A DNA stretch of 33,620 nt from Nocardioides sp. (GTDB taxonomy: Bacteria; Actinomycetota; Actinomycetes; Propionibacteriales; Nocardioidaceae). Positions 1 through 7,385 of the stretch are shown piece by piece (the stretch's first letter is position 1; each line of letters starts with the position of its first letter). Under the pieces are notes generated by a model. That model had not been told where the DNA came from. It saw nothing but the letters and a program-made list of their open reading frames with translations, and searched no databases. Both the position numbers and the translations under genes were made by a program. The stretch is taken from assembly GCF_030149505.1 (NCBI RefSeq), contig NZ_JASBRN010000036.1, positions 1 through 33,620 of the forward strand. The letters run 5' to 3'.

Positions 1-91
1 CGACGCGACGAGCAGCAGCACGGCTCGGCCGCTCACCGGTGCCTGTCGTCGTCACGTCAGCCTCATCGTTCTCAGTGGTCACAGCGGTCAT
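1..91 (-). CDS. N-terminus of an unidentified protein (partial, runs off the left edge)
   Basis: An ATG on the minus strand at 91-89 opens a frame that stays open to the window edge. It reads MTAVTTENDEADVTTTGTG and then about ten arginine- and alanine-rich residues. A strong Shine-Dalgarno sequence, AAGGAGGA, lies about 7 bases upstream (reverse complement of 98-106), so the start is convincing. The visible part is an acidic, threonine-rich cytoplasmic-type leader followed by basic residues, as is common just before a first membrane helix, but no domain is visible. The IS256-like remnant starts about 100 bases upstream and may have landed in the promoter region. I do not recognise the gene. 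Confidence 0.5.
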   Translation of the reverse strand, partial: MTAVTTENDEADVTTTGTGERPSRAAARRV

Positions 92-196
92 CTTGGTCCT
101 CCTTCAGGACCGACCGCTTACACAGACCATCTGACACCCCCACCGCGTGATCCTTCGAGTTCACCTCCTACAGCTCACTCGAACGGAGTCATCACG

Positions 197-1339
197 ATGA
201 CCGCTGCCCACATTGTCGACCCTGCGCGCCTGCTCGGCGAAGCCCTCGCCGAAGCGTCCCCGGATCTGATGCGATCGCTGCTGCAGACGATGATCAACGC
301 CCTGCTGTCCGCTGATGCCGACGCGGTCCTCGGCGCCGAGTACGGCCGCCCCTCCCCGGGCCGGATCGCGCAGCGCAACGGCTACCGCCATCGCGACCTC
401 GACACCCGGGTCGGCACCATCGATGTGGCGATCCCCAAGCTCCGCAAGGGCACCTACTTCCCCGAGTGCCTGCTCGAGCGCCGCAAGAGGGCAGAGACCG
501 CGTTGATCACCGTGGTCGCGGACTGCAATCTCTCCGGCGTTTCCACCCGGCGGATGGACAAGATGGTCAAGACCATCGGCATCGACTCGCTCAAGAAGTC
601 GCAGGTCTCGCGGATGGCCGCTGAGCTCGACGAGCACGTCGAGCAGTTCCGTCACCGCCCCTGGATGCCGCTGGCCCGTTCACCTTCGTCGCAGCCGACG
701 CTCTGACGATGAAGGTCCGCGAGGGCGGACGGGTCATCAACGCCGTGGTGCTGCTGGCGACCGGTGTCAACGGCGACGGCCACCGCGAGGTCGTCGGCAT
801 GCGCGTAGCCACATCCGAAACGGGTGCGGCGTGGAACGAATTCTTCGCCGACCTCACAGTACGCGGCCTGACCGGGGTCCGGCTCGTGACCAGTGACGCC
901 CACCCCGGCCTGGTCGACGCGGTCGCAGCCAACCTGCCCGGCGCGGCCTGGCAACGGTGCCGCACCCACTACGCAGCGACCTGCTGTCGGTGACGCCGAA
1001 GTCGATGTGGCCAGCGGTCAAGGCGATGCTGCACAGCGTTTACGACCAGCCTGACGCCACTGCCGTGCACGCCCAGTTCGACCGGTTGCTGGACTACGTC
1101 GCCGAAAAGCTCCCAGCGGTCCACGACCACCTCGACGGCGCCCGGGCTGACATCCTGGCCTTCACCGACTTCCCCAAGGACGTGTGGACCCAGATCTGGT
1201 CCAACAACCCCGCCGAGCGACTCAACCGCGAGATCGTCGCCGCACCGACGCCGTCGGGATCTTCCCCACCCGCGAGGCCATCGTCCGCCTCGTCTGCGCT
1301 GTCTTGGCCGAGCATGTCTTCGCGTCAGATGTCACCTGA
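197..1339 (+). pseudogene. IS256-family (mutator-type) transposase, three frameshifts
   Basis: Three frames must be joined to read one IS256-type DDE transposase. The frame from 197 carries the N-terminal part (NGYRHRDLDTRVGTIDVAIPK region), the frame around 665-970 the first two catalytic aspartates (VAADALTM and VTSDAHPG contexts), and the frame around 980-1235 the catalytic glutamate (NNPAERLNRE). A fourth shift near 1235 restores RRRTDAVGIFPTREAIVRLV up to a TGA at 1337-1339. Each junction is explained by loss of one base: in the C-run near 656-661, in an expected AAC near 977, and after ATC near 1235. The usual C-terminal tail after VLAE is replaced, so the 3' end is truncated or diverged. 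I could not define terminal inverted repeats. The element is inactive as read, unless the single-base losses are sequencing errors. Confidence 0.85.
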
Positions 1340-1743
1340 TCGTGCAGAAGTCCCAACCGTGTCGCGTTGAGGCCCCGAAAACCACGACGAGGGCCGCCTC
1401 GCCAGGTCGCATCGGAGCAAGAAGTGGGAGCCAGGCGATTGACGCCTTTCCCGCGCTGCGGGCAAGGGCTTCACCACAGCCCCGCCGTTCCGCGAAGAGA
1501 CGTCTGGCGCGGCACCACGGTAAAGACCGCTGCGCGCATCGCCGCCCCGGCGGCTGAAGGACGATTGCTGGCCAGCCTGGCCAGCCTGGCCAGCCTGGCC
1601 ATCGCCGACGGAGCGGCCGTCTTGGGGGTGCCTAGGCGCCCGCTGGGCGTGGCGCCCCGGCGTGGGCTGCCCGGCGCGACGACCCGGGCGACTTCGCGGG
1701 ACCCGGTGTCGGGTCGAGTTGTGAGCCGACCGGGCGCGGTCCG
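1340..1743. other. 404-bp stretch without a supportable gene
   Basis: This stretch lies between the decayed transposase and the 3' end of the fliL-like gene. Open frames exist on both strands but give arginine-rich, low-complexity products with no recognisable motif. One of them, on the minus strand, begins with an ATG overlapping the fliL stop (ATGA, 1744-1747), but its sequence does not resemble FliM or any flagellar protein. The only structure I see is a 9-bp tandem repeat at 1571-1600. It is probably insertion-site debris. Confidence 0.5.
1571..1600. repeat. 9-bp tandem repeat, three copies plus a partial
   Basis: The unit GCCAGCCTG occurs at 1571-1579, 1580-1588 and 1589-1597, followed by GCC. 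It lies in the gene-free stretch next to the transposase remnant. It is one of several short tandem duplications in this window. Confidence 0.9.
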
Positions 1744-2184
1744 TCATTGAGTCACGAACTCCGTGATGTAGACGTCAAGCACCTCGTCCTCGTACAGCTC
1801 GACGACCCGATCGACCAGGACCTCGCGGAGTTCTTCACGTCGCGAAGGCTCGGCTAGCCCCTCGACCTTCTCGCCGGTGTAGACGTTGATCAGGGCATCG
1901 AGTGCCTTGCTCCCGTCTAGTTCCTCGACCACTTCCGCTGACATCTGCAGGGCGATGCCGACGCGGAGGTAGTGACCGGCCCCCAGGTTGACCTGGATGG
2001 CCTCGAGGGCAAGTACCTCGCCCGGCTCCGGCTCCGCAGGCTCGGGTGCGGGGCGAAGCAGGAACCAGTAGGCACCCCCTGCTGACGCCAGCAGCAGCAC
2101 GACGAGGGCGAGGATCTTCTGTCGACCGCGAGTCTTCGCCACACCGTCGTCGGGCGGGCTCGAGGTCGAGTCCTTCGTGGCCAT
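1744..2184 (-). CDS. fliL: FliL-like flagellar basal-body-associated protein (orphan)
   Basis: FliL is a single-pass inner-membrane protein that sits around the flagellar stator and supports motor function. The 146-residue product has a short polar N-terminus, one hydrophobic segment at about residues 24-42, a Pro/Glu linker, and a C-terminal FliL domain with YLRVGIALQ, a central LRE..VDRVVELY region and the hallmark ending VYITEFVTQ. I chose the ATG at 2184 because GAAGGGA lies about 10 bases upstream and the length matches the family; an upstream in-frame start at 2250 would add a non-conserved leader. No other flagellar gene is present. A palindrome of the island-wide CTACTA-N7-TAGTAG type lies 104 bases upstream (2288-2306). 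The family call is fairly firm; the role here is unknown. Confidence 0.75.
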   Translation of the reverse strand: MATKDSTSSPPDDGVAKTRGRQKILALVVLLLASAGGAYWFLLRPAPEPAEPEPGEVLALEAIQVNLGAGHYLRVGIALQMSAEVVEELDGSKALDALINVYTGEKVEGLAEPSRREELREVLVDRVVELYEDEVLDVYITEFVTQ

Positions 2185-2287
2185 GACTGGGGTCCCTTCG
2201 TCCGCGATCGGGGCCGGTGACGACCCGTGGGACCAGTCCGGCCCACGCACTCCATATTCGGTCGATCGTCTGGCCGCCTGAGGCGAT

Positions 2288-2306
2288 CTACTACACGTAC
2301 TAGTAG
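2288..2306. promoter_or_regulatory. BlaI/CopY-type box A (upstream of the fliL-like gene)
   Basis: CTACTA-CACGTAC-TAGTAG, with arms extending to a perfect 8-bp inverted repeat ATCTACTA/TAGTAGAT (2286-2308). It lies between the 3' end of the CDF gene and the start of the fliL-like gene. It matches five other boxes in this window in arm sequence and in 7-bp spacing. Confidence 0.75.
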
Positions 2307-2343
2307 ATGGGTGCCGCGTGCCCTGCCGGTCAGTGGACGCGCG

Positions 2344-3243
2344 TCACCACGTCGCCCGGTGGCACTCGGTGTCGGGGTCGACCTCCACCTGGAGCGTGGC
2401 GTGGCTGATGCCGTGGTCCTCCTGGAGCACTCGTTGGGCGGTCGCGAGGATGTCATCGGCCGTGGGCCCTGCCTCGACCACGAGGTGGGCGGTGGCGACC
2501 TCCATGCCGGACGTGAGTGTCCACACGTGCAGGTCGTGCAGGTCGCGGACGCCCGGAAGCGACTCAAGGTCGCGGATCAGGGAGTCGATGTCGAGCTGCG
2601 CGGGGGCGTGCTGTCCTAGCACGGCCAGGACCTCGCGCCCGAGCAGGAGCGCGCGCACAGCGACGAAGGCGGCGATGGCGACGGCCAGGAGTGCGTCCCA
2701 GCCGGAGCTCCCGGTCGTCAGCACCAGCACGCCGGCGACCAGCACCCCGACGCTGCCGAGCGCGTCGGCCATCACCTCGAGGTAGGCGCCCTTGACGTTG
2801 AGCGACTCCTGAGCGCCGGCCCGGAGCAGCACGAGGGAGACGACGTTGACCAGCAGTCCGAGGCCACCGACGACCAGCATGGGGCCGGCCTGCACCTCGA
2901 CCGACTCCCCGCGGCGGGACCAGGCCTCCACCAGGATGTAGGCAGCGACCCCGAGCATGACCAGGACGGTGAAGCCGGAGGCGAGGACCTCGGCGCGGTA
3001 GGAGCCGTAGGTACGACGGCCCGAACGGTCCGGGCGGCCGGCGATCGTGGTAGCGAGCAGGGCCGCGCCCAGGGCGACCACGTCGGCCGCCATGTGGCCG
3101 GCGTCGGACAGCAGAGCCAGGGAGCCGAAGACGAGCCCGGCGACCAGCTCGACCACGAAGAAGGTCGCGACCATGCCGAAGGTGAGCGCCAGTCTCCAAC
3201 GGTGCCGTGCACCCGCGTGACCGTGGGCGTGCCCAGCTCCCAT
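2344..3243 (-). CDS. Cation diffusion facilitator (CzcD/ZitB type) metal efflux protein
   Basis: CDF proteins export Zn2+, Cd2+ or Co2+ in exchange for protons. This one has a His-rich N-terminus (MGAGHAHGHAG), six predicted membrane helices, the TM2 metal-site signature SDAGHMAAD (Asp47, His50, Asp54), and a C-terminal cytoplasmic domain with HDLHVWTLTSG. The length of 299 residues is normal. In TM5 the usual HxxxD motif reads EVMAD, so Glu replaces the His that completes the zinc site in ZitB; this could alter selectivity. I chose the ATG at 3243 because the His-rich start follows it directly; a GTG at 3270 adds nine residues and would touch the operator. It is transcribed divergently from the dsbA-like operon, with box B between them. 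Confidence 0.88.
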   Translation of the reverse strand: MGAGHAHGHAGARHRWRLALTFGMVATFFVVELVAGLVFGSLALLSDAGHMAADVVALGAALLATTIAGRPDRSGRRTYGSYRAEVLASGFTVLVMLGVAAYILVEAWSRRGESVEVQAGPMLVVGGLGLLVNVVSLVLLRAGAQESLNVKGAYLEVMADALGSVGVLVAGVLVLTTGSSGWDALLAVAIAAFVAVRALLLGREVLAVLGQHAPAQLDIDSLIRDLESLPGVRDLHDLHVWTLTSGMEVATAHLVVEAGPTADDILATAQRVLQEDHGISHATLQVEVDPDTECHRATW

Positions 3244-3273
3244 GCCTGATCCTCGTCTCTGTTCGACCACTGG

Positions 3274-3292
3274 CTACTATCGACCATAGTAG
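3274..3292. promoter_or_regulatory. BlaI/CopY-type box B (divergent cdf / dsbA-like promoter)
   Basis: CTACTATCGACCATAGTAG, a perfect 7+5+7 inverted repeat that contains CTACTA-N7-TAGTAG. It lies 18 bases upstream of the dsbA-like start and 31 bases upstream of the CDF ATG, so one bound dimer could repress both directions. Confidence 0.8.
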
Positions 3293-3309
3293 ACCTGAAG
3301 GGAACGTCC

Positions 3310-3975
3310 ATGACCAACCAGAACAAGGCCGCGGTCGCGCTCGGCGTCCTCGTGACGATCGCGGTGGTCGCGATGCTGCTCGTCGTCCAGTCCCGCGGAA
3401 ATGACCAGCCCGCGCTGGTCGCGACCGGCTCACCGGAGGAGTCGATGCTGGTCCGCGAGGACAGCCGGATCCTCGGCGAGGAGGGCAGCAGCGGTGTCAC
3501 CGTGGTGGAGTTCCTGGACTTCGAGTGCGAGGCGTGTGCTGCTGCCTACCCGGCCGTCGAGCAGCTGCGGGAGGAGTACGCCGGCGAGGTCACCTTCGTC
3601 GCGCGCTACTTCCCCCTGCCTGGTCACTTCAACGCCGAGCGGGCCGCGCGGGCCGTGGAGTCGGCTGCGCGCCAGGGTGAGCTCGAAGCGATGTACCAGC
3701 GGATGTACGAGACCCAGTCGGAGTGGGGCGAGGCACAGGTGCCGCACGACGACCTTTTCCGGAGTTTCGCCGAGGAGATCGGCCTCGACATGGAGCAGTA
3801 CGACGCGGATTACGCCTCGGACGAGGTGGCTGACCGGGTGCAGCGCGACGTCGACGACGGCCTGGAGCTCGGGGTGCAGGGGACACCGACGTTCTATGTC
3901 GACGGCCAGCCGCTGCAGCCGCGCACCTATGAGGACTTCACCTCCGCCATCGACGCGGCGCTGGCCTCGTCGTGA
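3310..3975 (+). CDS. DsbA-family thioredoxin-fold disulfide oxidoreductase, membrane-anchored
   Basis: This 221-residue protein begins with a single hydrophobic segment (about residues 8-26) that should anchor it outside the membrane. It is followed by a DsbA/thioredoxin_4 domain with the active site Cys73-Glu-Ala-Cys76 in FLDFECEAC, and a cis-proline context GVQGTPTFYVDG near the C-terminus. Such proteins introduce or rearrange disulfides in exported proteins and are reoxidised by a VKOR partner in actinobacteria; the next gene is exactly that, overlapping by the GTGA at 3972-3975. The start is ATG after GAAGGGAACGTCC. It is the first gene of a dsbA-vkor-ccdA-tlpA operon with box B just upstream. 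CEAC differs from the classical CPHC, so oxidase versus isomerase activity is not settled. Confidence 0.88.
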   Translation: MTNQNKAAVALGVLVTIAVVAMLLVVQSRGNDQPALVATGSPEESMLVREDSRILGEEGSSGVTVVEFLDFECEACAAAYPAVEQLREEYAGEVTFVARYFPLPGHFNAERAARAVESAARQGELEAMYQRMYETQSEWGEAQVPHDDLFRSFAEEIGLDMEQYDADYASDEVADRVQRDVDDGLELGVQGTPTFYVDGQPLQPRTYEDFTSAIDAALASS

Positions 3976-4553
3976 CGGGGGACCGGCGACTGGGCCTCGG
4001 CCTGGTCGCGGGCGGCGGCGTGGGCCTGGTCGCGGCAGCGGTGTTGCTGGTCGAGCGCTTTCGGCTGGCCGACGACCCGACCTACGTCCCCTCGTGCAGC
4101 GTGAACCCGGTGCTGAGCTGCGGCTCGATCATGGAGTCGTGGCAGGCCGCCCTCCTGGGTTTTCCCAACCCGGTCATCGGCGTGGCCGCCTTCCCCGTCG
4201 TGGTTACGACGGGGATGGCGCTGCTCTCCGGCGCGACGCTGGCGCGGTGGTACTGGCAAGGCCTCCAGGTCGGGGTGCTCGCAGGGCTCGCCTTCGTCGG
4301 GTGGCTGGTGTTCCAGAGCCTCTACCGCATCGGCGCGCTCTGCCCGTACTGCATGGTCGTCTGGGCCATCGTGTGGCCGATCGCGTGGTACGTCACGCTG
4401 CGCAACCTCCGCGCCGGTGCGCTGGGGCGCTGGGGAGTGGAGTCGCCCGTGGTGGGGCGCATCCAGGAGTGGCACGCCCTGGTGCTCCTGCTGCCGTACA
4501 CCGCGGTCATGGTCGCCGTCCTGGTCCGCTTCTGGTCCTTCTGGACCGGGTGA
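3972..4553 (+). CDS. Vitamin K epoxide reductase (VKOR) family membrane protein
   Basis: Bacterial VKOR reoxidises DsbA-like proteins and passes the electrons to a quinone. The 193-residue product has four or five membrane helices, the quinone-site motif Cys124-Pro-Tyr-Cys127, and a conserved loop cysteine pair (Cys42 and Cys50 in PSCSVNPVLSCGSI). The GTG start overlaps the stop of the DsbA-like gene, which implies translational coupling and a shared substrate pathway. There is no fused thioredoxin domain; the partner is encoded separately upstream. All catalytic residues expected from the family are present. Confidence 0.9.
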   Translation: MTGDRRLGLGLVAGGGVGLVAAAVLLVERFRLADDPTYVPSCSVNPVLSCGSIMESWQAALLGFPNPVIGVAAFPVVVTTGMALLSGATLARWYWQGLQVGVLAGLAFVGWLVFQSLYRIGALCPYCMVVWAIVWPIAWYVTLRNLRAGALGRWGVESPVVGRIQEWHALVLLLPYTAVMVAVLVRFWSFWTG

Positions 4554-4575
4554 TCGGCATGCACGGATCAAGCCG

Positions 4576-5352
4576 ATGAACGGCGGGGCGCAGGGAGCGA
4601 TCCTCGACGGATCCATGGTGCTCGCGCTGCCGGTGGCCGCGCTGGCCGGTCTGCTCTCCTTCTTCACACCGTGTTCCCTCCCCCTGGTGCCGGGATACCT
4701 CTCCTATGTCGCCGGGATGGCCGGGTCCGGTCCCGTGGCTGCCGACAGCGGGGCCCTGCGCCCGCCTCGGGGGCGCCTGGTGCTGGGCACGTCACTCTTC
4801 GTGGCGGGCTTCGCGCTGGTGTTCACCAGCTACGGCGTGGCGCTGGGCTCCCTCGGCTCCCTGCTCCTGGAGCACCAGGAGACGGTGTGGCGGGTCTCGG
4901 GCGTGGTGACCATCGTGCTCGGCCTGCTCTTCGCGGGCGCTGCTGCGAGGGTGCCGGGGGTGCGCCGCACCGTCCGCCCCCGCTTCGCGCCCCGGGCGGG
5001 CCTCGCCGGTGCTCCCGTGTTGGGGGCCGTGTTCGCGGTGGGCTGGACCCCCTGCATGGGCCCAGCCCTGGCTGCGGTCCTCACGCTCTCGACCTCGGCC
5101 GCGACAGCCGAGCGAGGCGCGGTGCTCTCCCTCGCCTACGCGCTGGGACTCGGCCTGCCCTTCCTGGTCGCCGCACTCACGGTCGGTTCGGCCATGAAGG
5201 TCTTCACCGGCGTCCGACGGCACTCGCGGAGCATTGCTGTGGCAGGCGGCTCCATGCTGGTGGTCCTGGGAGTGCTCCAGGTCGCCGGGGTGTGGGCGGC
5301 GCTCATCGCCTCCTTGCAGGGCGTCATCCTCGGCTGGCAGGCGCCGCTGTGA
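4576..5352 (+). CDS. ccdA: CcdA/DsbD-type transmembrane thiol-disulfide transporter (copy 1)
   Basis: CcdA carries reducing equivalents from cytoplasmic thioredoxin across the membrane to TlpA/ResA-type proteins for cytochrome c maturation. The product of about 258 residues has six to seven helices and the two essential cysteines in [19 protein letters not shown] (Cys33) and GWTPCMGPALAA. The ATG at 4576 has only a weak ribosome site; an in-frame ATG at 4615 is an alternative that still keeps the first helix. It lies 22 bases after the VKOR gene and overlaps the next tlpA-like gene by GTGA (5349-5352). A paralogue sits at 20516-21346. Confidence 0.9.
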   Translation: MNGGAQGAILDGSMVLALPVAALAGLLSFFTPCSLPLVPGYLSYVAGMAGSGPVAADSGALRPPRGRLVLGTSLFVAGFALVFTSYGVALGSLGSLLLEHQETVWRVSGVVTIVLGLLFAGAAARVPGVRRTVRPRFAPRAGLAGAPVLGAVFAVGWTPCMGPALAAVLTLSTSAATAERGAVLSLAYALGLGLPFLVAALTVGSAMKVFTGVRRHSRSIAVAGGSMLVVLGVLQVAGVWAALIASLQGVILGWQAPL

Positions 5353-5936
5353 AGCGCTGGAGTCGAGTCGTGGCGCTGCTCGCCGTGCTGGTGGTGGTCG
5401 TGAGCGTCGTCGGGCTGGCCCTCGCGCTGCGACGGGCCGAGGACGGCGGTGCGGGCAGCGGTCAGCCCAGCGACCTGGTGCAGCAGTTCCCGTCGGCGGA
5501 GCGTCGTGACCTCGGGACCTTCTCGGTGGAGCTGCTCGATGGTCGCCGGTTCGACCAGTCGGACCTGATCGGCACAGTGAGCGTCGTCAACGTGTGGGGA
5601 TCGTGGTGCGGGCCCTGCCGCACCGAGGCCCCTGACCTCGTCCGCGTGGCGCGCGAGCTGGGAGATCAGGTGACCTTCCTGGGGATCAACGTCCGCGACA
5701 ACCCCGCATCGGCGCAAGCATTCGAGCGAGCCTTCGAGATCCCGTACCCGAGCATCCACCCGGACGACGCCGGTAGCGCCATCTTGGCCTTCAACGGGGC
5801 GTTGACCGCGGCGGCGGTCCCCAGCACCGTCGTGCTCGACGAGCAGGGTCGGGTCGCCGCGCGGGTCATCGGCCCCGTGGACGCCTCGACGTTGCGCGGC
5901 CTGGTCCTTGACACCCTCGATGAGGGTGGGTCGTGA
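5349..5936 (+). CDS. TlpA/ResA-type thioredoxin-like protein (copy 1)
   Basis: A membrane-anchored thioredoxin-fold reductase that should keep apocytochrome c heme-binding cysteines reduced, fed by CcdA encoded just upstream. The 195-residue product has an N-terminal anchor (about residues 8-27), active site Cys87-Gly-Pro-Cys90 in NVWGSWCGPCRTEAP, and a cis-proline in AAAVPSTVVLDEQGR. The GTG start overlaps the ccdA stop. It has no lipobox, unlike copies 2 and 3 in this window. Its closest relative here is copy 2 (23950-24531), which shares the VWGSWC-PCRTEAP and GINVRDN stretches. Confidence 0.9.
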   Translation: MKRWSRVVALLAVLVVVVSVVGLALALRRAEDGGAGSGQPSDLVQQFPSAERRDLGTFSVELLDGRRFDQSDLIGTVSVVNVWGSWCGPCRTEAPDLVRVARELGDQVTFLGINVRDNPASAQAFERAFEIPYPSIHPDDAGSAILAFNGALTAAAVPSTVVLDEQGRVAARVIGPVDASTLRGLVLDTLDEGGS

Positions 5937-6063
5937 GGTCGAGGTCGTCGAGGACCGTCCCCGACGGACCGCGCCACAGGCCGGGGCCGCCAGCGGGCTC
6001 GGCCGGGACCCCCCTCCGGCGCTGGTGAACGCGGACTTCGCGATGCGAGGAGGCTCCGGCAGG

Positions 6064-7026
6064 TCAGGGACGGCCGACCGCTGCCGCGTCGAGGCCGCAG
6101 CAGTCGCGGGTGGCGGCCTCGATGCCGGGCGCGGCCGCAAGCGCGATCGGCATGGCGAGCACGACGCCGATGGCTGGAGCGACGAGGAGGCCGGTCCGAG
6201 ACCTGCGTGCTGGTGAGGCTGCGAGCCGCCTGACCCGTTGCACCGATGCGGTGTCGCTCGCGCCGAGGGCGACGTCCGGACGCGCGCCGGCGCCCATGGT
6301 GACCAGGGCGCGGGCCAGGTCCCGCCGCTCGGCCACCGTGCTGGCGCTGTCGTCCGCCGACATCTCGACGAGGACCCGCACGCGCGTGGCCGCGAGCCGG
6401 AACAGCGGCACCGCAGGGAAGGTGCGCAGCAGCGCCTCCGCCAGGACGATCGGCAGGTGGTGGCGCGCCGAGAGGTGTCGGTGCTCGTGTCCGACCACCA
6501 GTCTGCGCTCGTCATCGGTCAGAAGGTCGACAGCGGCGCTCGAGAGCACCACGGCACCTGCCCGACCTGGGAGGCAGTAGGCGAGGGGCACGTCGGTGTC
6601 GATGATCGTGAAGCCGTCCGGGTGGGTACGCCCGACGAGCCGAAGGTGCGCCCTCTGGCGACGGCGCCGGGAGCGGTCACGCAGGCACAGCCGCGCCACG
6701 GACAGTCCGAGGGCCCCCAGACACACTCCGACCGCACTCAGTCCCACGATCCCGGGCCAGGCGCCCAGAGGGGTCTCGTAGTGCGCGATGACCATGAGCG
6801 AGGAGGAGCCGAGCGAGCCCGTGAGATAGGTCTCGAGCGGCAGCCAGGGCAGGGCGAGGACGACCCCCGCCAGCGCCGCGGCGAGCACGACCGAGAAGGA
6901 CACGGCCTGCCAGGCCAGGACGCCGTTGCGTGGAGACAGGTACTGCCAGGACCCACGGTCGATCAGACGACCGCCCCAGGCAGCAGCGAGGACCGCCCAG
7001 GTGAGCAGCAGCACGGCCGCGGTCAC
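6064..7026 (-). CDS. M56 (BlaR1-type) membrane zinc metalloprotease without sensor domain
   Basis: M56 proteases of the BlaR1/MecR1 type sense a signal and trigger cleavage of the partner BlaI repressor. The 320-residue product has four or five membrane helices and the zinc motif His180-Glu-His-Arg-His184, with a downstream acidic EMSADD element that probably supplies the third ligand. It ends after a last helix and lacks the C-terminal penicillin-binding sensor domain of true BlaR1 (about 585 residues), so beta-lactam sensing is unlikely. The GTG start overlaps the stop of the blaI-like gene (GTGA), making them a translationally coupled pair. It is the last gene of the resB-to-M56 operon. 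The signal it senses is unknown. Confidence 0.85.
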   Translation of the reverse strand: MTAAVLLLTWAVLAAAWGGRLIDRGSWQYLSPRNGVLAWQAVSFSVVLAAALAGVVLALPWLPLETYLTGSLGSSSLMVIAHYETPLGAWPGIVGLSAVGVCLGALGLSVARLCLRDRSRRRRQRAHLRLVGRTHPDGFTIIDTDVPLAYCLPGRAGAVVLSSAAVDLLTDDERRLVVGHEHRHLSARHHLPIVLAEALLRTFPAVPLFRLAATRVRVLVEMSADDSASTVAERRDLARALVTMGAGARPDVALGASDTASVQRVRRLAASPARRSRTGLLVAPAIGVVLAMPIALAAAPGIEAATRDCCGLDAAAVGRP

Positions 7027-7385
7027 CGGTCGGGACCGCCGTCCAGGAGTGCGGCACGCAGCTCGTCGACCTCCGCGCGGTCCATCCGGTCCAGCAGGTG
7101 GAGCAAGGCAGCGGACCTGTCCTCGCTCGCAGCGAGTACCTCGTCGAGCAACATGGCTGTGTGCTCCTCCCGGGTCGAGATGGCCGCGTACAGGTAGGCC
7201 TTGCCGTCCTTCTTGCGGCTGACCAGCTCCTTGGAGTGGAGCTTGTCCATCACCGTCATGACCGTGGTGTAGGCGAGAGGGCGCTCCCTCACGAGGTCCT
7301 CGAGCACCTCACGCACCGAGACGGGCCGGCCCCACGTCCACAACCGGTCCATGACCGCGGTCTCGAGCTGACCCAGCTGCCTCAT
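7023..7385 (-). CDS. BlaI/MecI/CopY-family winged-helix repressor
   Basis: This 120-residue protein matches the BlaI/MecI/CopY family: an N-terminal winged helix (LETAVMDRLWTWGRPVSVREVLEDL, then the recognition-helix region AYTTVMTVMDKLHSKELVSRKKDG) and a C-terminal dimerisation helix region (EEHTAMLLDEVL). It lacks the Cys-rich copper-binding tail of enterococcal CopY, so direct copper sensing is not evident; the coupled M56 protease suggests control by proteolysis. It overlaps the ctaG-like stop (ATGA) and the M56 start (GTGA). The operon it ends starts at box C, so it probably represses its own expression. I infer it as the protein that binds all six boxes in this window. Confidence 0.88.
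   Translation of the reverse strand: MRQLGQLETAVMDRLWTWGRPVSVREVLEDLVRERPLAYTTVMTVMDKLHSKELVSRKKDGKAYLYAAISTREEHTAMLLDEVLAASEDRSAALLHLLDRMDRAEVDELRAALLDGGPDR

Noticed and set aside
1325..1747. Minus-strand frame of 140 codons whose ATG overlaps the fliL stop (ATGA), as fliM would in a flagellar operon
   Set aside because: The sequence is Arg/Gly/Pro-rich and low in complexity, contains the 9-bp tandem repeat, and shows no FliM or other flagellar motif.
3927..4667. Long minus-strand frame of 246 codons opposite vkor and ccdA
   Set aside because: It is antisense to two clear membrane-protein genes; its Gln/Asp/His/Arg-rich composition is what the reverse of hydrophobic high-GC codons gives.
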